Shown here: positions 51,473 to 60,483 of the stretch, one piece after another
Layout of the letters: every line of letters starts with the position of its first letter
Numbering within the stretch: the stretch's first letter is position 1
Source: Terriglobia bacterium
Lineage (GTDB): Bacteria; Acidobacteriota; Terriglobia; Bryobacterales; Bryobacteraceae
Length of the DNA: 64,000 nt
NCBI GenBank assembly: GCA_020073345.1
Contig: JAIQFI010000018.1
Coordinates: 1 to 64,000 of the forward strand
Reading direction: 5' to 3'
Notes under the pieces: model-generated
The model's input: only the letters and a program-made list of their open reading frames with translations
Databases searched by the model: none
What the model was told of the DNA's origin: nothing
Made by a program: the position numbers and the translations under genes

Positions 51473-52053
51473 GTCGTCGTGAACAGATCCTGGCGATTGT
51501 GCGGCGGGCGCTGGATCGCGGACAAACGGTGGAGATCGACGGCCTGGGGATGTTCCGGCCGAAGCAGCATGGACGTGAGCGCGGCTATGAGCTAGTACCC
51601 CAAACGAAACCGCTGGTGTTCATCGCGTACGTGGAGGAGGACCTGACGCTGGCGCGGCGGCTGCGGGACGGCATCGCCGCAGCAGGCTGTGCGACCTGGC
51701 TGGACAAAGACAAGCTGCTTCCTGGCCAAGACTGGCCTCGGGCGATCCGCCGCGCGGTAGAAATCTCAGATGCGTTCGTGGCGTGCTTTTCACAACGCTC
51801 GATCACGAAACACGGGCACTTCCACGACGAGCTTCGGTGGGCGCTGGACTGCGCACGGCTACGCCCGCTGGAGGCGACGTTCCTGGTGCCGGTGCGGTTC
51901 GAGGCGTGTACCGTGCCCGGACGGATCGCGGAACAACTGCAGTACGTGGATCTGTTTCCGGATTGGGAGGCAGGAATGAAGAAGGTTGTGCGGGCGGTGA
52001 AAAGGGCGGGGCGAGCCGGGCGGAAACCCGGCTGCCGGTTAATTCAAGCTTAA
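51469..52053 (+). CDS. TIR-domain protein with HU-like N-terminus
   Basis: 194 residues. Residues 3-48 look like the second half of an HU fold (LAIVRRALDRGQTVEIDGLGMFR, then ELVPQTKPLVF like the last HU strand), clearly related to the preceding gene product (RGQ-V-x3-G-x-G). Residues 48-170 are a TIR domain: FIAYVEEDLTLARRL, BB loop ATWLDKDKLLPGQDWP, ACFSQRSITKHGHFHDELRWAL with candidate catalytic Glu121, and VDLFPDW. Bacterial TIR domains are mostly NAD-consuming effectors in antiphage or cell-death pathways. Start overlaps the upstream stop; the 3' end overlaps the convergent membrane gene by 15 bases. Confidence 0.83.
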   Translation: MSRREQILAIVRRALDRGQTVEIDGLGMFRPKQHGRERGYELVPQTKPLVFIAYVEEDLTLARRLRDGIAAAGCATWLDKDKLLPGQDWPRAIRRAVEISDAFVACFSQRSITKHGHFHDELRWALDCARLRPLEATFLVPVRFEACTVPGRIAEQLQYVDLFPDWEAGMKKVVRAVKRAGRAGRKPGCRLIQA

Positions 52054-54096
52054 GATCGGCAAGATGCTGCTGTAGTCGTCGGTCCAGCCGCGGAACGTGG
52101 TGGCGGCGGTGGCCGGGTACATGTTCGCGCCTTCGAAGCTGGGGTTCTGGAAAACGTTGTTGTCCTGGGAAGTAATCAGAACCCAGGTGGTGGAGTTGGC
52201 GAAGGTGTTATCCGAGGCGTCGTCGGCCACCACGGTGGCTTTCTTGCCGACGAATTCCGCGCCGCGCGCGCACACCGGCGCTAGGTCCAAGTAGCGATTC
52301 GAAATGTGTACCGCTAGCACGCCGTCGGGCTTCAGCAAGGTGAAATACAGCTTCATGACTTCCTTGGTGAGCAGGTGAACGGGAATGGCGTCGCTCGAAA
52401 ACGCGTCGACCACCAGCACGTCGTAGTTGGGCGGCTGCTGGGCCTCCATGGTGAGACGCGCATCGCCCATGAGCACCTGGATGTCGCCGGCGCAGTGAGA
52501 GAAAAAGGTGAACTCGCCGCGATCGGAAAGCGACTTGACCAGCGGGTTGATTTCGTAGACGCGCACGTAGTCTCCCGCACGGCAGTATCCGGTCATCACG
52601 CCCGCGCCCATGCCGACCACTCCGTATCGAACCGGGCCGAGCCCTTGCTTGGCCTGCATGGTCCGGCCGATGCCGGAGCTGGGCGCATAGTAGGAATTCA
52701 CCTCATAGCGGTGATCCGGGTTGAGGCGCTGCGATCCGTGATTGATGGTCCCATGCAGCAGGTTGCGGAGGGCATATTCCTGGCCGACATCGTCGTCACG
52801 GATGCGCAGCTCACCGTAGAAATTCCGCGCGAACAGATGATAGCCCTGCCGGTCCGCCACTTCTTTCCGCACCAGATATCCGGCCAGGAGCCCGACAGCG
52901 ATGGCTAGCGCGAAGCGTACCGGGTTGGGCCCCAACCTGGGGATTTCCACGTTGAAGAGCACAATCACCGTAAGAACTCCGCAGGCAACCAAACCGATGG
53001 GAAGCTCCAGGTAGGAATTGAAGACCCGGGGCGCGATGATGGCGACAAAGATGCCGCCGATGGCGCCGCCCACCGACACCATCAAATAGAACAGCGTCAA
53101 ATACTGGGGAGCAGGCTTACGCAGCGCCAGTTCGCCATGGCACAACATGCAGCAGATGAACAGGCCGGCGCAGAAGATGGGGATCGAATACTTGATGTGG
53201 AAGTTTCCTTCACCGGCGTAAAGCGCGTACGCCATCCAGCCCAAAGCCGGGGCTACCCACGGTAAAAAAATCCAGCGCTGGTAGATCCTGTCGCTTTCAA
53301 AAGCCAGAATGAACGTCAACAGATAGATCGCCAGCGGAACCACCCAGAGCAAGGGGATGGGCGCCACGTTCTGGCTCATATGATTGGTGATGGATACCAG
53401 CAGCGTCGACGCGCAAGCGGCCAGGCTGACCCATAAGAGGAGTTGCAGAGCGGTGGGACGTTCGGCGGATTTTTCGGGAATCGCGGCCGCCGCAGGTTCA
53501 GCGGCAGGTTGGACGGATTCTTCCCGGCTAACCCAGGCGGTAATCAGACACAGAGCCGCGAACACCACAAACGCCGCGCTCCAGTAGTAGGCCTGCTGGC
53601 GCGATGCGATGTTCGGCTCGACCAAAAAAGGAAAACTCAGCAGTGCCAAAAACGACCCGAAGTTCGATAACGAGAAAAGGCGGTAAGGGACGCTGCTGCC
53701 GGTGCGGCGGACGTACCAGGCCTGCAGCAGCGGGCTGGTGGAAGACAGCAGGAAATAGGGCAGTCCGATGGTGGCGGCCAGCAGCTCCAGAATGCGCAGC
53801 GTGGGATCGCCAATGGCGGTGGGTTTCCAGGACACGTTGGGCAGGATCGGCAGGAGCGCACAACTTATCAGCAGCAGCGTTCCATGGATCAGGAGCTGGG
53901 TCCGGGCCTTGGTGAATTTTATGAGGGCGTGCGCATAGGCGTATCCGGCCAGCAGCGACAGTTGAAAGAACAGCAGCGCGGCAGCCCAAACCGCGGCCGA
54001 GCCCCCAAACCAGGGAAGAATGATCTTGGCGATCAGAGGCTGAACCTGGAACAGCAGGAATGCGCTCAGGAAAATTGTAGCGGCGTATAGGATCAT
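52039..54096 (-). CDS. Spermidine-synthase-like membrane protein, copy 1
   Basis: 685 residues. About ten to twelve N-terminal membrane spans (up to about 410) starting YAATIFLSAFLLFQVQPLIAK, then a polyamine-aminopropyltransferase-like Rossmann domain (about 440-685): GVVGMGAGVMTGYCRAGD as the nucleotide site, VYEINP, VVDAFSSDAIPVHLLTKE in the place of the catalytic Asp loop, and HISNRYLDL. Fused membrane-SpeE proteins of this kind are common in Acidobacteria, but polyamine synthesis has not been proven for them. The next gene upstream is a close paralogue; 12 bases separate them. Confidence 0.82.
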   Translation of the reverse strand: MILYAATIFLSAFLLFQVQPLIAKIILPWFGGSAAVWAAALLFFQLSLLAGYAYAHALIKFTKARTQLLIHGTLLLISCALLPILPNVSWKPTAIGDPTLRILELLAATIGLPYFLLSSTSPLLQAWYVRRTGSSVPYRLFSLSNFGSFLALLSFPFLVEPNIASRQQAYYWSAAFVVFAALCLITAWVSREESVQPAAEPAAAAIPEKSAERPTALQLLLWVSLAACASTLLVSITNHMSQNVAPIPLLWVVPLAIYLLTFILAFESDRIYQRWIFLPWVAPALGWMAYALYAGEGNFHIKYSIPIFCAGLFICCMLCHGELALRKPAPQYLTLFYLMVSVGGAIGGIFVAIIAPRVFNSYLELPIGLVACGVLTVIVLFNVEIPRLGPNPVRFALAIAVGLLAGYLVRKEVADRQGYHLFARNFYGELRIRDDDVGQEYALRNLLHGTINHGSQRLNPDHRYEVNSYYAPSSGIGRTMQAKQGLGPVRYGVVGMGAGVMTGYCRAGDYVRVYEINPLVKSLSDRGEFTFFSHCAGDIQVLMGDARLTMEAQQPPNYDVLVVDAFSSDAIPVHLLTKEVMKLYFTLLKPDGVLAVHISNRYLDLAPVCARGAEFVGKKATVVADDASDNTFANSTTWVLITSQDNNVFQNPSFEGANMYPATAATTFRGWTDDYSSILPILSLN

Positions 54097-54108
54097 GAGA
54101 GTCTATTT

Positions 54109-56145
54109 TCAGCGCAGTATCTGGATGATGTTGCTATAGTCGTCCGTCCAGGTCCGGAACCCTTTGCGCGGCTGCAGGGCAGAGGTGCTGCCGTCCTGGA
54201 AATTGGGATGAGCGAAAACCGCCGGCGACTTCGACAACAGAACCCAGGTATTGGAAACGTAATAGGATTCCGAATTACCTTCATCGTACACTATGACTCC
54301 GGTCCAGCCCATCTCTTGTGCTGCTTGAGCCATGATCGGTTCGAGATCGAGATACCGGTTGGAGATATTGACGGCTAAAATGCCATCGGGTTTCATGTGG
54401 CGCGCGTAGGTGGCATAGGCTTCCCGCGTCAGCAGATGCATGGGTACCGCGTCGCTGGTGAAGGCGTCCATGGCCAGAAAATCGAGGTTTTCGCTGTCCT
54501 TCATGCCCTCAAGCGTGAGGCGGCCGTCGCCGAAATAAAGTTGCTTGTCGGCCGGACAATCCTTCCAGAAATCGAACTTGGTCTGGGCGAGTTGAAATAT
54601 CAGCGGATTGATTTCGTAGTAGTGCAGTGTGTCGCCCGCGCGAGCAAGTGTGGCGGTAACACCCGCGCCCAGTCCCAGGATTCCGATGCGAATAGGACCC
54701 TTTTCACCTTTGCTGCGGATCGCGCGAGAGATGCCGGAGGTTTCTCCGAAGTACGAAGTCGGGATGCGTCCGCCTCCAGGACCCAGGAGCTGCGTGCCGT
54801 GATTGATGGTCCCGTGGATTAAGACGCGCACTCCCTCCGCACCGCCGTCGGGAGGATCGTCGCGAACGCGCAACACACCGTAAAAATTGCGGGCGGCCAG
54901 AATGTATTCCTGGTTGGCGCGGCGTTCGAGGCGCGCCAGATACACGCCGAAGGCGAGCGCCACGATCAGCAGCGAAGCGCGCACAGCCAACGGCCGGGGC
55001 GCGCCGCTATCGTCGTAGGAAAGGACGATGGCGATCAGCACGCCCAATCCGGCGATGGCGATCGGCATTTCCCAGTAGTTGGGGAAAATCCGGGGCGCAA
55101 GAAGAGCGACAAACAATCCGCCGATCGCGCCGCCGAGCGAGACCATCAGGAAGTACAGCGTGAGGTAGCGTGGATGGGGCCTGCGCTTAGCGAGTTCGCC
55201 GTGACAGACCAGGCAGGCGATAAACAGCGCGCCGCATAGCATGGGAATCAGGCGCTTGATGACATCGCTATTATTTTCGTACTCGCTCATGCCGTAGGTG
55301 AACACGCCTAAGGCGACCAGGCCGAGCGGAAGAAACAGCCAGCGCTGGTAGATCTTGTCGCTTTCAAACGCGAGGATGAAGGTCAGCAGGTAGATACTCA
55401 GCGGCGCGACCCACAGCAGCGGGATGGGCGCAACATTCTGAGTGAGATGGCTAGTTGTCGCCAGCAACAGAGTGGAAGCGCAGGCGGCCAGGGAGATCCA
55501 CAGAAGGATGGTGGAAAAACGGGGTGCAGGGGCATCCTCATGCGCGGCTGTTTGTAACGCGTCCGTTCCACTGCGGCTTTTCCAGGCGGCCAATCCACAG
55601 GCCACGGCGAACGCGGCGAATCCCACGGACCAGATGCGGGCCTGCAACCGGAGCGTGATGTTTGGTTCGACTAGAAATGGATAGCTCAGAAGCGCCAGCA
55701 TCGATCCGAAGTTGGATAACGCGAAGAGGCGGTAAGGAATTACGTTGGCCTTCGTTCGCAGATACCAGGCCTGAAGCAGCGGACTGGTAGAAGAGAGCAG
55801 GGTATAGGGCAGCCCGATCGTGGCGCCCAGCAGCAATAGGATGCCCAGCAACGGATCGCTTCCGCCGACGGGCTTCCAGTAGTCCTTGGGAATAATCGGC
55901 AGCGTGATCAGGCTGATCAGGAGCAGCGTGCAATGGACGGTCATCTGCTGTTTGGGCTTGAAATACCGGATCAGGCAGTGCGCGTAGAGATAGCCGGCCA
56001 GCAATAAGAGCTGGAAAAAGAGCAGGGACGCGCTCCACACCGCGGCCGATCCGCCGAACCACGGTAGGACGAATTTGGCGATCATCGGCTGGACCTGGAA
56101 GAGGAGGAAAGCGCTCAGGAAGATGGTAGCCGCGTAAACAAACAT
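54109..56145 (-). CDS. Spermidine-synthase-like membrane protein, copy 2
   Basis: 678 residues, same design as copy 1: spans up to about 410 after YAATIFLSAFLLFQVQPMIAK, then a SpeE-like domain with GILGLGAGVTATLARAGD, YYEINP and AMDAFTSDAVPMHLLTREA, and NISNRYLDLEP. The two have near-identical N-termini and end in WTDDYSxI and are clear duplicates, but diverged across the periplasmic and SpeE parts. Probably cotranscribed with copy 1; the first gene of the pair has an 80-base upstream gap without obvious hairpins. Confidence 0.82.
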   Translation of the reverse strand: MFVYAATIFLSAFLLFQVQPMIAKFVLPWFGGSAAVWSASLLFFQLLLLAGYLYAHCLIRYFKPKQQMTVHCTLLLISLITLPIIPKDYWKPVGGSDPLLGILLLLGATIGLPYTLLSSTSPLLQAWYLRTKANVIPYRLFALSNFGSMLALLSYPFLVEPNITLRLQARIWSVGFAAFAVACGLAAWKSRSGTDALQTAAHEDAPAPRFSTILLWISLAACASTLLLATTSHLTQNVAPIPLLWVAPLSIYLLTFILAFESDKIYQRWLFLPLGLVALGVFTYGMSEYENNSDVIKRLIPMLCGALFIACLVCHGELAKRRPHPRYLTLYFLMVSLGGAIGGLFVALLAPRIFPNYWEMPIAIAGLGVLIAIVLSYDDSGAPRPLAVRASLLIVALAFGVYLARLERRANQEYILAARNFYGVLRVRDDPPDGGAEGVRVLIHGTINHGTQLLGPGGGRIPTSYFGETSGISRAIRSKGEKGPIRIGILGLGAGVTATLARAGDTLHYYEINPLIFQLAQTKFDFWKDCPADKQLYFGDGRLTLEGMKDSENLDFLAMDAFTSDAVPMHLLTREAYATYARHMKPDGILAVNISNRYLDLEPIMAQAAQEMGWTGVIVYDEGNSESYYVSNTWVLLSKSPAVFAHPNFQDGSTSALQPRKGFRTWTDDYSNIIQILR

Positions 56146-56225
56146 GGACCGTCTAGCATACCGTAAATCGGGCAGGCGGCGAGTGAAGAGGCATTAAGAA
56201 AGGGGGTTTACGCTGTCGCGACGAT

Positions 56226-57308
56226 TTATCGCCTGCGGACGGCCGTAAGCACTTCCTCAGCGGAGTGCACCAGCATATGCGTGACGACGCCTTGCTCGTT
56301 TTTGATGAACTGATACGTCCCGAGCAGCCGGGGCGAGAACATCGTTTCCGAGAGCGGGATCATGGGCACTTTCCCCTTTCCCTGAAGGTCGATCAGGAGC
56401 TCGCCGTTCACCAGAGTGATGGTGAAAACATTCCGTGGCGCCCGGGTGTCGAAGGCGTTGGGGGAGCCGACTTCGTAGACGCCGACGTATTGTGCGAGGA
56501 TCTCGGGCGCGACGGTAACTCTCTTTTCTTCTGACGTACGGCCCACGAGGTGTTGCTGGTCCTTTTCGTTTTCCGCGCACACGTACTCGAGTAATTCGGT
56601 GTCGGGCGCGAGCGCGCCGCCCGCGGAAACGGTCCAGGGCTTGGCATAAGCCTTGGGATCGTCAAGCGTCACCTGTAAATCCAGGTGTCCGAAGTCGCGG
56701 CGGCGGTAGCGTTCGGTCATGCGCAGGGCTTCGGTATGGCCGTGACCCGCGAAATCCAGCCAGGTACGATCGTTGAACCCGGCCGATTCCACCACCAGCG
56801 TGTCGCCTTCCCAGCGGCCGACCGAGTATCCCATCCAGTTGGGATTGGGATCCGGCGGAAGCGGGCGGCCATCGAGGAAGATCTGGCGATAGGCGAGATC
56901 CTCATACAGAATCACCATGAGCCTAGGAGTTTGGACGATCTTCGAAAGACCGGCGCGAGTGATGTGGCGGGGGCCGCCGGGACGGCAGCCGGTGATCTCG
57001 GGGTCGTCTTTTCCAAAATCCTCGAGACGAGTGCGGGAGAGAGCGGCCACCCACGGCTGGATATCGGCTGGAGGCAGTTCGGCGGTGATGTTGGCGCCGA
57101 TGCCGATCTCGACTCCCAGCCGCCACAGACCGGAGAGGTCGGGCTTGCCGTCGGAGGCTTTGGGTGCGGGCGCGGAGAGATTGGGCTTGCCATCGGGCGT
57201 GCGCGGGATTCCCTGGGTCGGCTGATTGAGCCACTGCGCTGGAAGCGATATAGTGGCAACGAGCAAAATCAAGCCCGGGATCGCGACAGTCCTCATTCCA
57301 CCATTCAT
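56226..57308 (-). CDS. Secreted hypothetical protein of the PDGKPDLSGLW family
   Basis: 360 residues from ATG 57308 (or 57296), signal peptide (MRTVAIPGLILLVATISLPAQ). Starts with PRTPDGKPNLSAPAP and SDGKPDLSGLWR, a motif repeated in many acidobacterial exported proteins of unknown role. Middle part has RLEDFGKDDPEITGCRPGGPRHIT and NPNWMGYSVGRWEGDTLVVESAGFNDRTWLD, a strongly conserved block; the C-terminus has YVGVYEVGSP-like lipocalin/DUF-type strands. Function unknown. Divergent from the glycine-zipper gene with a 98-base gap. Confidence 0.72.
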   Translation of the reverse strand: MNGGMRTVAIPGLILLVATISLPAQWLNQPTQGIPRTPDGKPNLSAPAPKASDGKPDLSGLWRLGVEIGIGANITAELPPADIQPWVAALSRTRLEDFGKDDPEITGCRPGGPRHITRAGLSKIVQTPRLMVILYEDLAYRQIFLDGRPLPPDPNPNWMGYSVGRWEGDTLVVESAGFNDRTWLDFAGHGHTEALRMTERYRRRDFGHLDLQVTLDDPKAYAKPWTVSAGGALAPDTELLEYVCAENEKDQQHLVGRTSEEKRVTVAPEILAQYVGVYEVGSPNAFDTRAPRNVFTITLVNGELLIDLQGKGKVPMIPLSETMFSPRLLGTYQFIKNEQGVVTHMLVHSAEEVLTAVRRR

Positions 57309-57406
57309 AATGCACTAGTTCTCATCGGGTTGGGAGCAGTTCCGATATTTCCGAAACGGCTGCCACGGCGGTAACATCAAAAGCAGAAGAGGGACACAAG
57401 GGCTAT

Positions 57407-58345
57407 ATGAAGAAATCACTGATGCTTTCGGTTACGAGCTTATGTCTGGCGGTGGGGATTCTAAGCGCGCAGACGACGTTAACCAACTCGGACCTCGTCA
57501 AGCTGAGCAAATCCGGGCTGAGCGAGGATTTCGTGCTGAACCTGATCGACCAGCAGGGTTCGCGGCTGGCCAGCGACCCCTCGGCGCTGATCGCGCTGAA
57601 GAAGGAGGGAGTGAACGAACGGATTATTTCGGCCGTGGTGAGGAAGTCGCCTTCGCGAGAGCCGTTGAATTCGGACTCGGTGCTGCGGCTGGTGCAGGCT
57701 GGATTTAGCGATGGTTTTGTCATCGATCTGCTCAACGCGCAGCCGGCGAAGTTTACGGTGGATGCGTCCAGGATCGTGGACCTGAAGCAGGCCGGCGTCA
57801 GCGAGAGGATCCTGGCATTGATGGTCCAGCAGGGTGGCGTGCGGGAACTGCCCAGCGGCACCGAGATCAGCGTCCGGCTGATCGATGCCGTGGATTCGGA
57901 TAAAAACAACCAAGGCGACGAATTCCGGGCTAGCCTGGAAGATCCCATCACTCTGGGCAACGACGTGGTGGTGCCGAAAGGCGCCGACGCCAAGGTGCGG
58001 CTGGTTTCCGAACAGGAATCGGGCAAGCTGTCGGGCAAGGCGGGCTTGACGATACAACTCGTTTCAATCAGGGTGGACGGGAAAACCGTGCCGGTGATCT
58101 CTTCGGATGTATCTGAATACAGCGGATCGCGCGGCGCGCGGACGGCCAAGTCGGCTGCGGCAGTGGGAGCGGTCGGGGCGATTATCGGGGCGATTGCGGG
58201 CGGCGGAAAGGGCGCGGCGATCGGAGCAGGCGCGGGCGCCGCGGCGGGCGCGGGAGCGCAGACCGTGATGAAAGGGCAGCAGGTGCGGATTCCGTCGGAG
58301 ACGGTGCTGACGTTCACCACGCAAAAACCAACGCAATTGCCGTAA
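57407..58345 (+). CDS. Exported protein with repeated LSxDVV-type modules and glycine zipper
   Basis: 312 residues: signal peptide (about 1-22), two or three helical repeats with the pattern LTNSDLVKLSKSGLSEDFVLNLI, LNSDSVLRLVQAGFSDGFVIDLL (about 24-145), a beta-sandwich with VPKGADAKVRLVSEQESGKLSGKAGLTIQLV (about 150-245), and a C-terminal glycine zipper (about 255-290, GAVGAIIGAIAGGGKGAAIGAG). The same two module types appear in the extracytoplasmic half of the adjacent Ser/Thr kinase. Function unknown; an outer-envelope partner of that kinase is my inference. Convergent with the kinase gene. Confidence 0.68.
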   Translation: MKKSLMLSVTSLCLAVGILSAQTTLTNSDLVKLSKSGLSEDFVLNLIDQQGSRLASDPSALIALKKEGVNERIISAVVRKSPSREPLNSDSVLRLVQAGFSDGFVIDLLNAQPAKFTVDASRIVDLKQAGVSERILALMVQQGGVRELPSGTEISVRLIDAVDSDKNNQGDEFRASLEDPITLGNDVVVPKGADAKVRLVSEQESGKLSGKAGLTIQLVSIRVDGKTVPVISSDVSEYSGSRGARTAKSAAAVGAVGAIIGAIAGGGKGAAIGAGAGAAAGAGAQTVMKGQQVRIPSETVLTFTTQKPTQLP

Positions 58346-58353
58346 TGGGGGGC

Positions 58354-58369
58354 GCAGGCGGAAGCCTGC
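58354..58369. terminator. Hairpin between convergent genes
   Basis: GCAGGC, GGAA loop, GCCTGC (58354-58369): a perfect stem between the convergent stops of the zipper protein and the kinase. No T-run on either side. This GCAGGC...GCCTGC hairpin type recurs in many genomes and may also be a dispersed repeat. Confidence 0.45.
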
Positions 58370-58372
58370 CAG

Positions 58373-60304
58373 TTACTTCTTCACGCTAACGGTTGCGTCG
58401 CCGTCGATATAGGCGATGTATTCGGTCCCCATGGCGGCGACCAAATCCTTGTTCTTGGGCTTCACGGTGGGTTCCACCTGACGCTCATTCTTGTCGCCCG
58501 CGCCTTTGGCCGACTGCGCACGAACCGGGTATTTGTGGCCGTCCACCGCGTCCACGACGATCAGGCGGAGAGTCATCTTTGAACCGCCGATACCGAGCCT
58601 CCCCTTGCGCTCGGCTTGAGCGATGGCGCCCATGACGGCCGCGCCCTTGGCAATCACCACCAGATCGCCGACGCGGACATCGCTCGAAGCTGTAAAGCGA
58701 AGCCGACGTCCTTCCTCCGCGCCCTGCGGAACATCCTCGGCCAAGGTAATGGAAAAGGGCATACCGTCGGTCAGGGTGACCGCCACGATGGAGTGGGGCG
58801 CGGATACCGGGTTCGGCGTGGTCGCGGTTGTCACCGGCGCGGCCGGTGCCGTGGCGGAAGCTGGAGAAGAGGCTGAAGGTGCGGGCATTGTCGACGCGGC
58901 GGCCACAGAGGTAGATGGAGGCGGAGCAGCAGGCTTGGGGGGCGCGGCTTTGGGGTTGCGCATGGCCTCGATGATGGTCGCGGAAACGTGGGCCTGCGAG
59001 AGCCGGATCACTTCCGGCGAGGAAAGATTGAAAGCGGTCTTCGAGTTGCGAATCTGGCTCAGAATGATCGCGGTCGCGACCTTCGCGTCGACCATCTGAA
59101 TGATGTTGTCATTGGTGAGCGCCTGATCCGCGGCGGCGACGGGAGGAACGGGAGTTGCGACGGGAGCAGTGACGGTCGGCTCCGCGGCGACGGGAGGCGG
59201 CTGCACGACGCTAGGTTGGGCCACCGCGGATTGCGCCGGCTGAACGTTGTTTTGGGGGGTTTGGGCTGGGTTCTGCAGTTTTGGCGTCCGATGCGTCCAC
59301 CACCAGGCGCCTCCGGCAATCGCCAGCACTGCGGCCGCCGCGCCGATACCCGTCATCAGCGGCATGGGAGATCGCTTTTCTTCCTTGGGCCAAGGCTCCA
59401 TTCCGGCCCGCGTCCGGTACAGCATGCCTGAGTCGGATTCATGCTTCAGCGCGCCCAGAGCGACCTGCACTTCTTTCATGGTCTGGAAGCGCTGGTCGGG
59501 ATGCTTGCGAAGGCAGCGGTGGATCACCTGCTCCAATTGAGAAGGCGTATCCGGGGCGATTTCCGGTATGGGGCGGACTTCATCGCGCAGGATCGCCGAG
59601 AGCGTGGAGAGGGCTGAATCGCCCGTAAACGCCCGCGTTCCCGTGACCATTTCGTACAGGACCACGGCGAAAGAGAAGATATCGGACCGCGCGTCGACGC
59701 GCCTGCCTTGCGCCTGTTCCGGCGACATGTAGCTAACCGTGCCGATAATGGAGCCTTCCACGGTGAGCGGCGCTTCAGCGATGGTCGCCGTGGCATCGCC
59801 TTGGCCCGAGACGGTCTGGTTCAAGGGGCTGCGGTCAGTGAGCTTAGCCAAGCCGAAATCCAGGACCTTGACCAGCCCCGTTTCAGTCACCATCACGTTG
59901 CCTGGCTTGAGATCGCGGTGGATGATGCCGGCCGCGTGGGCGGCCTGCAAAGCGTCGGTCATCTGGACCGCGTACTTGAGCACCTGCGGAACGCGCAAAC
60001 CGCCCTTGGGAATCAAATCGATGAGCGTTTTTCCCTGCACGAATTCCATCACCATGTATTCGGCGTTGCCTTCCGAAATGATGTCGTGAATGGTGATGAT
60101 GTTGGGATGGTTCAGGGCGGAAGCGGCCTGCGCTTCCTGGATGAAGCGGCGGCGGCGCTCGGGATCGCCCGCGCTGGCATCGGTAAGGATCTTGATGGCG
60201 ACAACCCGGTTGAGGCGGGTGTCCTGGGCCTTCCAGATTTCACCCATACCTCCGGCCCCGAGCTTTTCCAAAAACTGGTAGTGGTGAACGGTTTTCCCGA
60301 CCAT
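58373..60304 (-). CDS. Serine/threonine protein kinase with extracytoplasmic module
   Basis: 643 residues. Hanks-type kinase domain (about 8-275): GAGGMGEIW glycine loop, Lys38 in VAIK, HRDLKPGN with Asp131, DFG at 149-151, and SPEQAQG in the activation segment. A membrane span lies at about 315-337. The C-terminal region is Pro/Ala-rich, then has a module LTNDNIIQMVDAKVATAIILSQI and LSSPEVIRLSQAHVSATIIEAM like the neighbouring secreted protein, followed by a beta domain (DGMPFSITLAEDVPQGAEEGRRLRF, VVIAKGAAVMGAI). No PASTA repeat. Likely senses an envelope ligand; target unknown. Confidence 0.92.
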   Translation of the reverse strand: MVGKTVHHYQFLEKLGAGGMGEIWKAQDTRLNRVVAIKILTDASAGDPERRRRFIQEAQAASALNHPNIITIHDIISEGNAEYMVMEFVQGKTLIDLIPKGGLRVPQVLKYAVQMTDALQAAHAAGIIHRDLKPGNVMVTETGLVKVLDFGLAKLTDRSPLNQTVSGQGDATATIAEAPLTVEGSIIGTVSYMSPEQAQGRRVDARSDIFSFAVVLYEMVTGTRAFTGDSALSTLSAILRDEVRPIPEIAPDTPSQLEQVIHRCLRKHPDQRFQTMKEVQVALGALKHESDSGMLYRTRAGMEPWPKEEKRSPMPLMTGIGAAAAVLAIAGGAWWWTHRTPKLQNPAQTPQNNVQPAQSAVAQPSVVQPPPVAAEPTVTAPVATPVPPVAAADQALTNDNIIQMVDAKVATAIILSQIRNSKTAFNLSSPEVIRLSQAHVSATIIEAMRNPKAAPPKPAAPPPSTSVAAASTMPAPSASSPASATAPAAPVTTATTPNPVSAPHSIVAVTLTDGMPFSITLAEDVPQGAEEGRRLRFTASSDVRVGDLVVIAKGAAVMGAIAQAERKGRLGIGGSKMTLRLIVVDAVDGHKYPVRAQSAKGAGDKNERQVEPTVKPKNKDLVAAMGTEYIAYIDGDATVSVKK

Positions 60305-60370
60305 AAGTCCACTTGGGGAATACCATCTAGTGTGTCACATTTGCGCCGGGAAGGGTGGTGGTTTTCATGA

Positions 60371-60403
60371 CTGCGCGCTTTGACGCAGGACGGCCTATGG
60401 CCG
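60371..60403. promoter_or_regulatory. Palindromic pair upstream of the usp promoter
   Basis: CTGCG...CGCAG (60371-60388) and CGGCC-TAT-GGCCG (60391-60403), 40-70 bases upstream of the sigma-54-type promoter: where an NtrC-type activator would bind. Confidence 0.4.
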
Positions 60404-60441
60404 GGTCCGGTTAACCGCTCCGTTTTCAGCCGATCGCCGAG

Positions 60442-60457
60442 TGGCGCGCGGATTGCA
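60442..60457 (+). promoter_or_regulatory. Sigma-54 promoter for the universal stress gene
   Basis: TGGCGCGCGGATTGCA matches the sigma-54 consensus TGGCAC-G-N4-TTGC with one change in the -24 element and exact spacing. A start near 60468 leaves a leader containing AGAGGG before ATG 60484. Confidence 0.6.
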
Positions 60458-60483
60458 CTGTGTCTAAGTGGAAAAGAGGGCGT

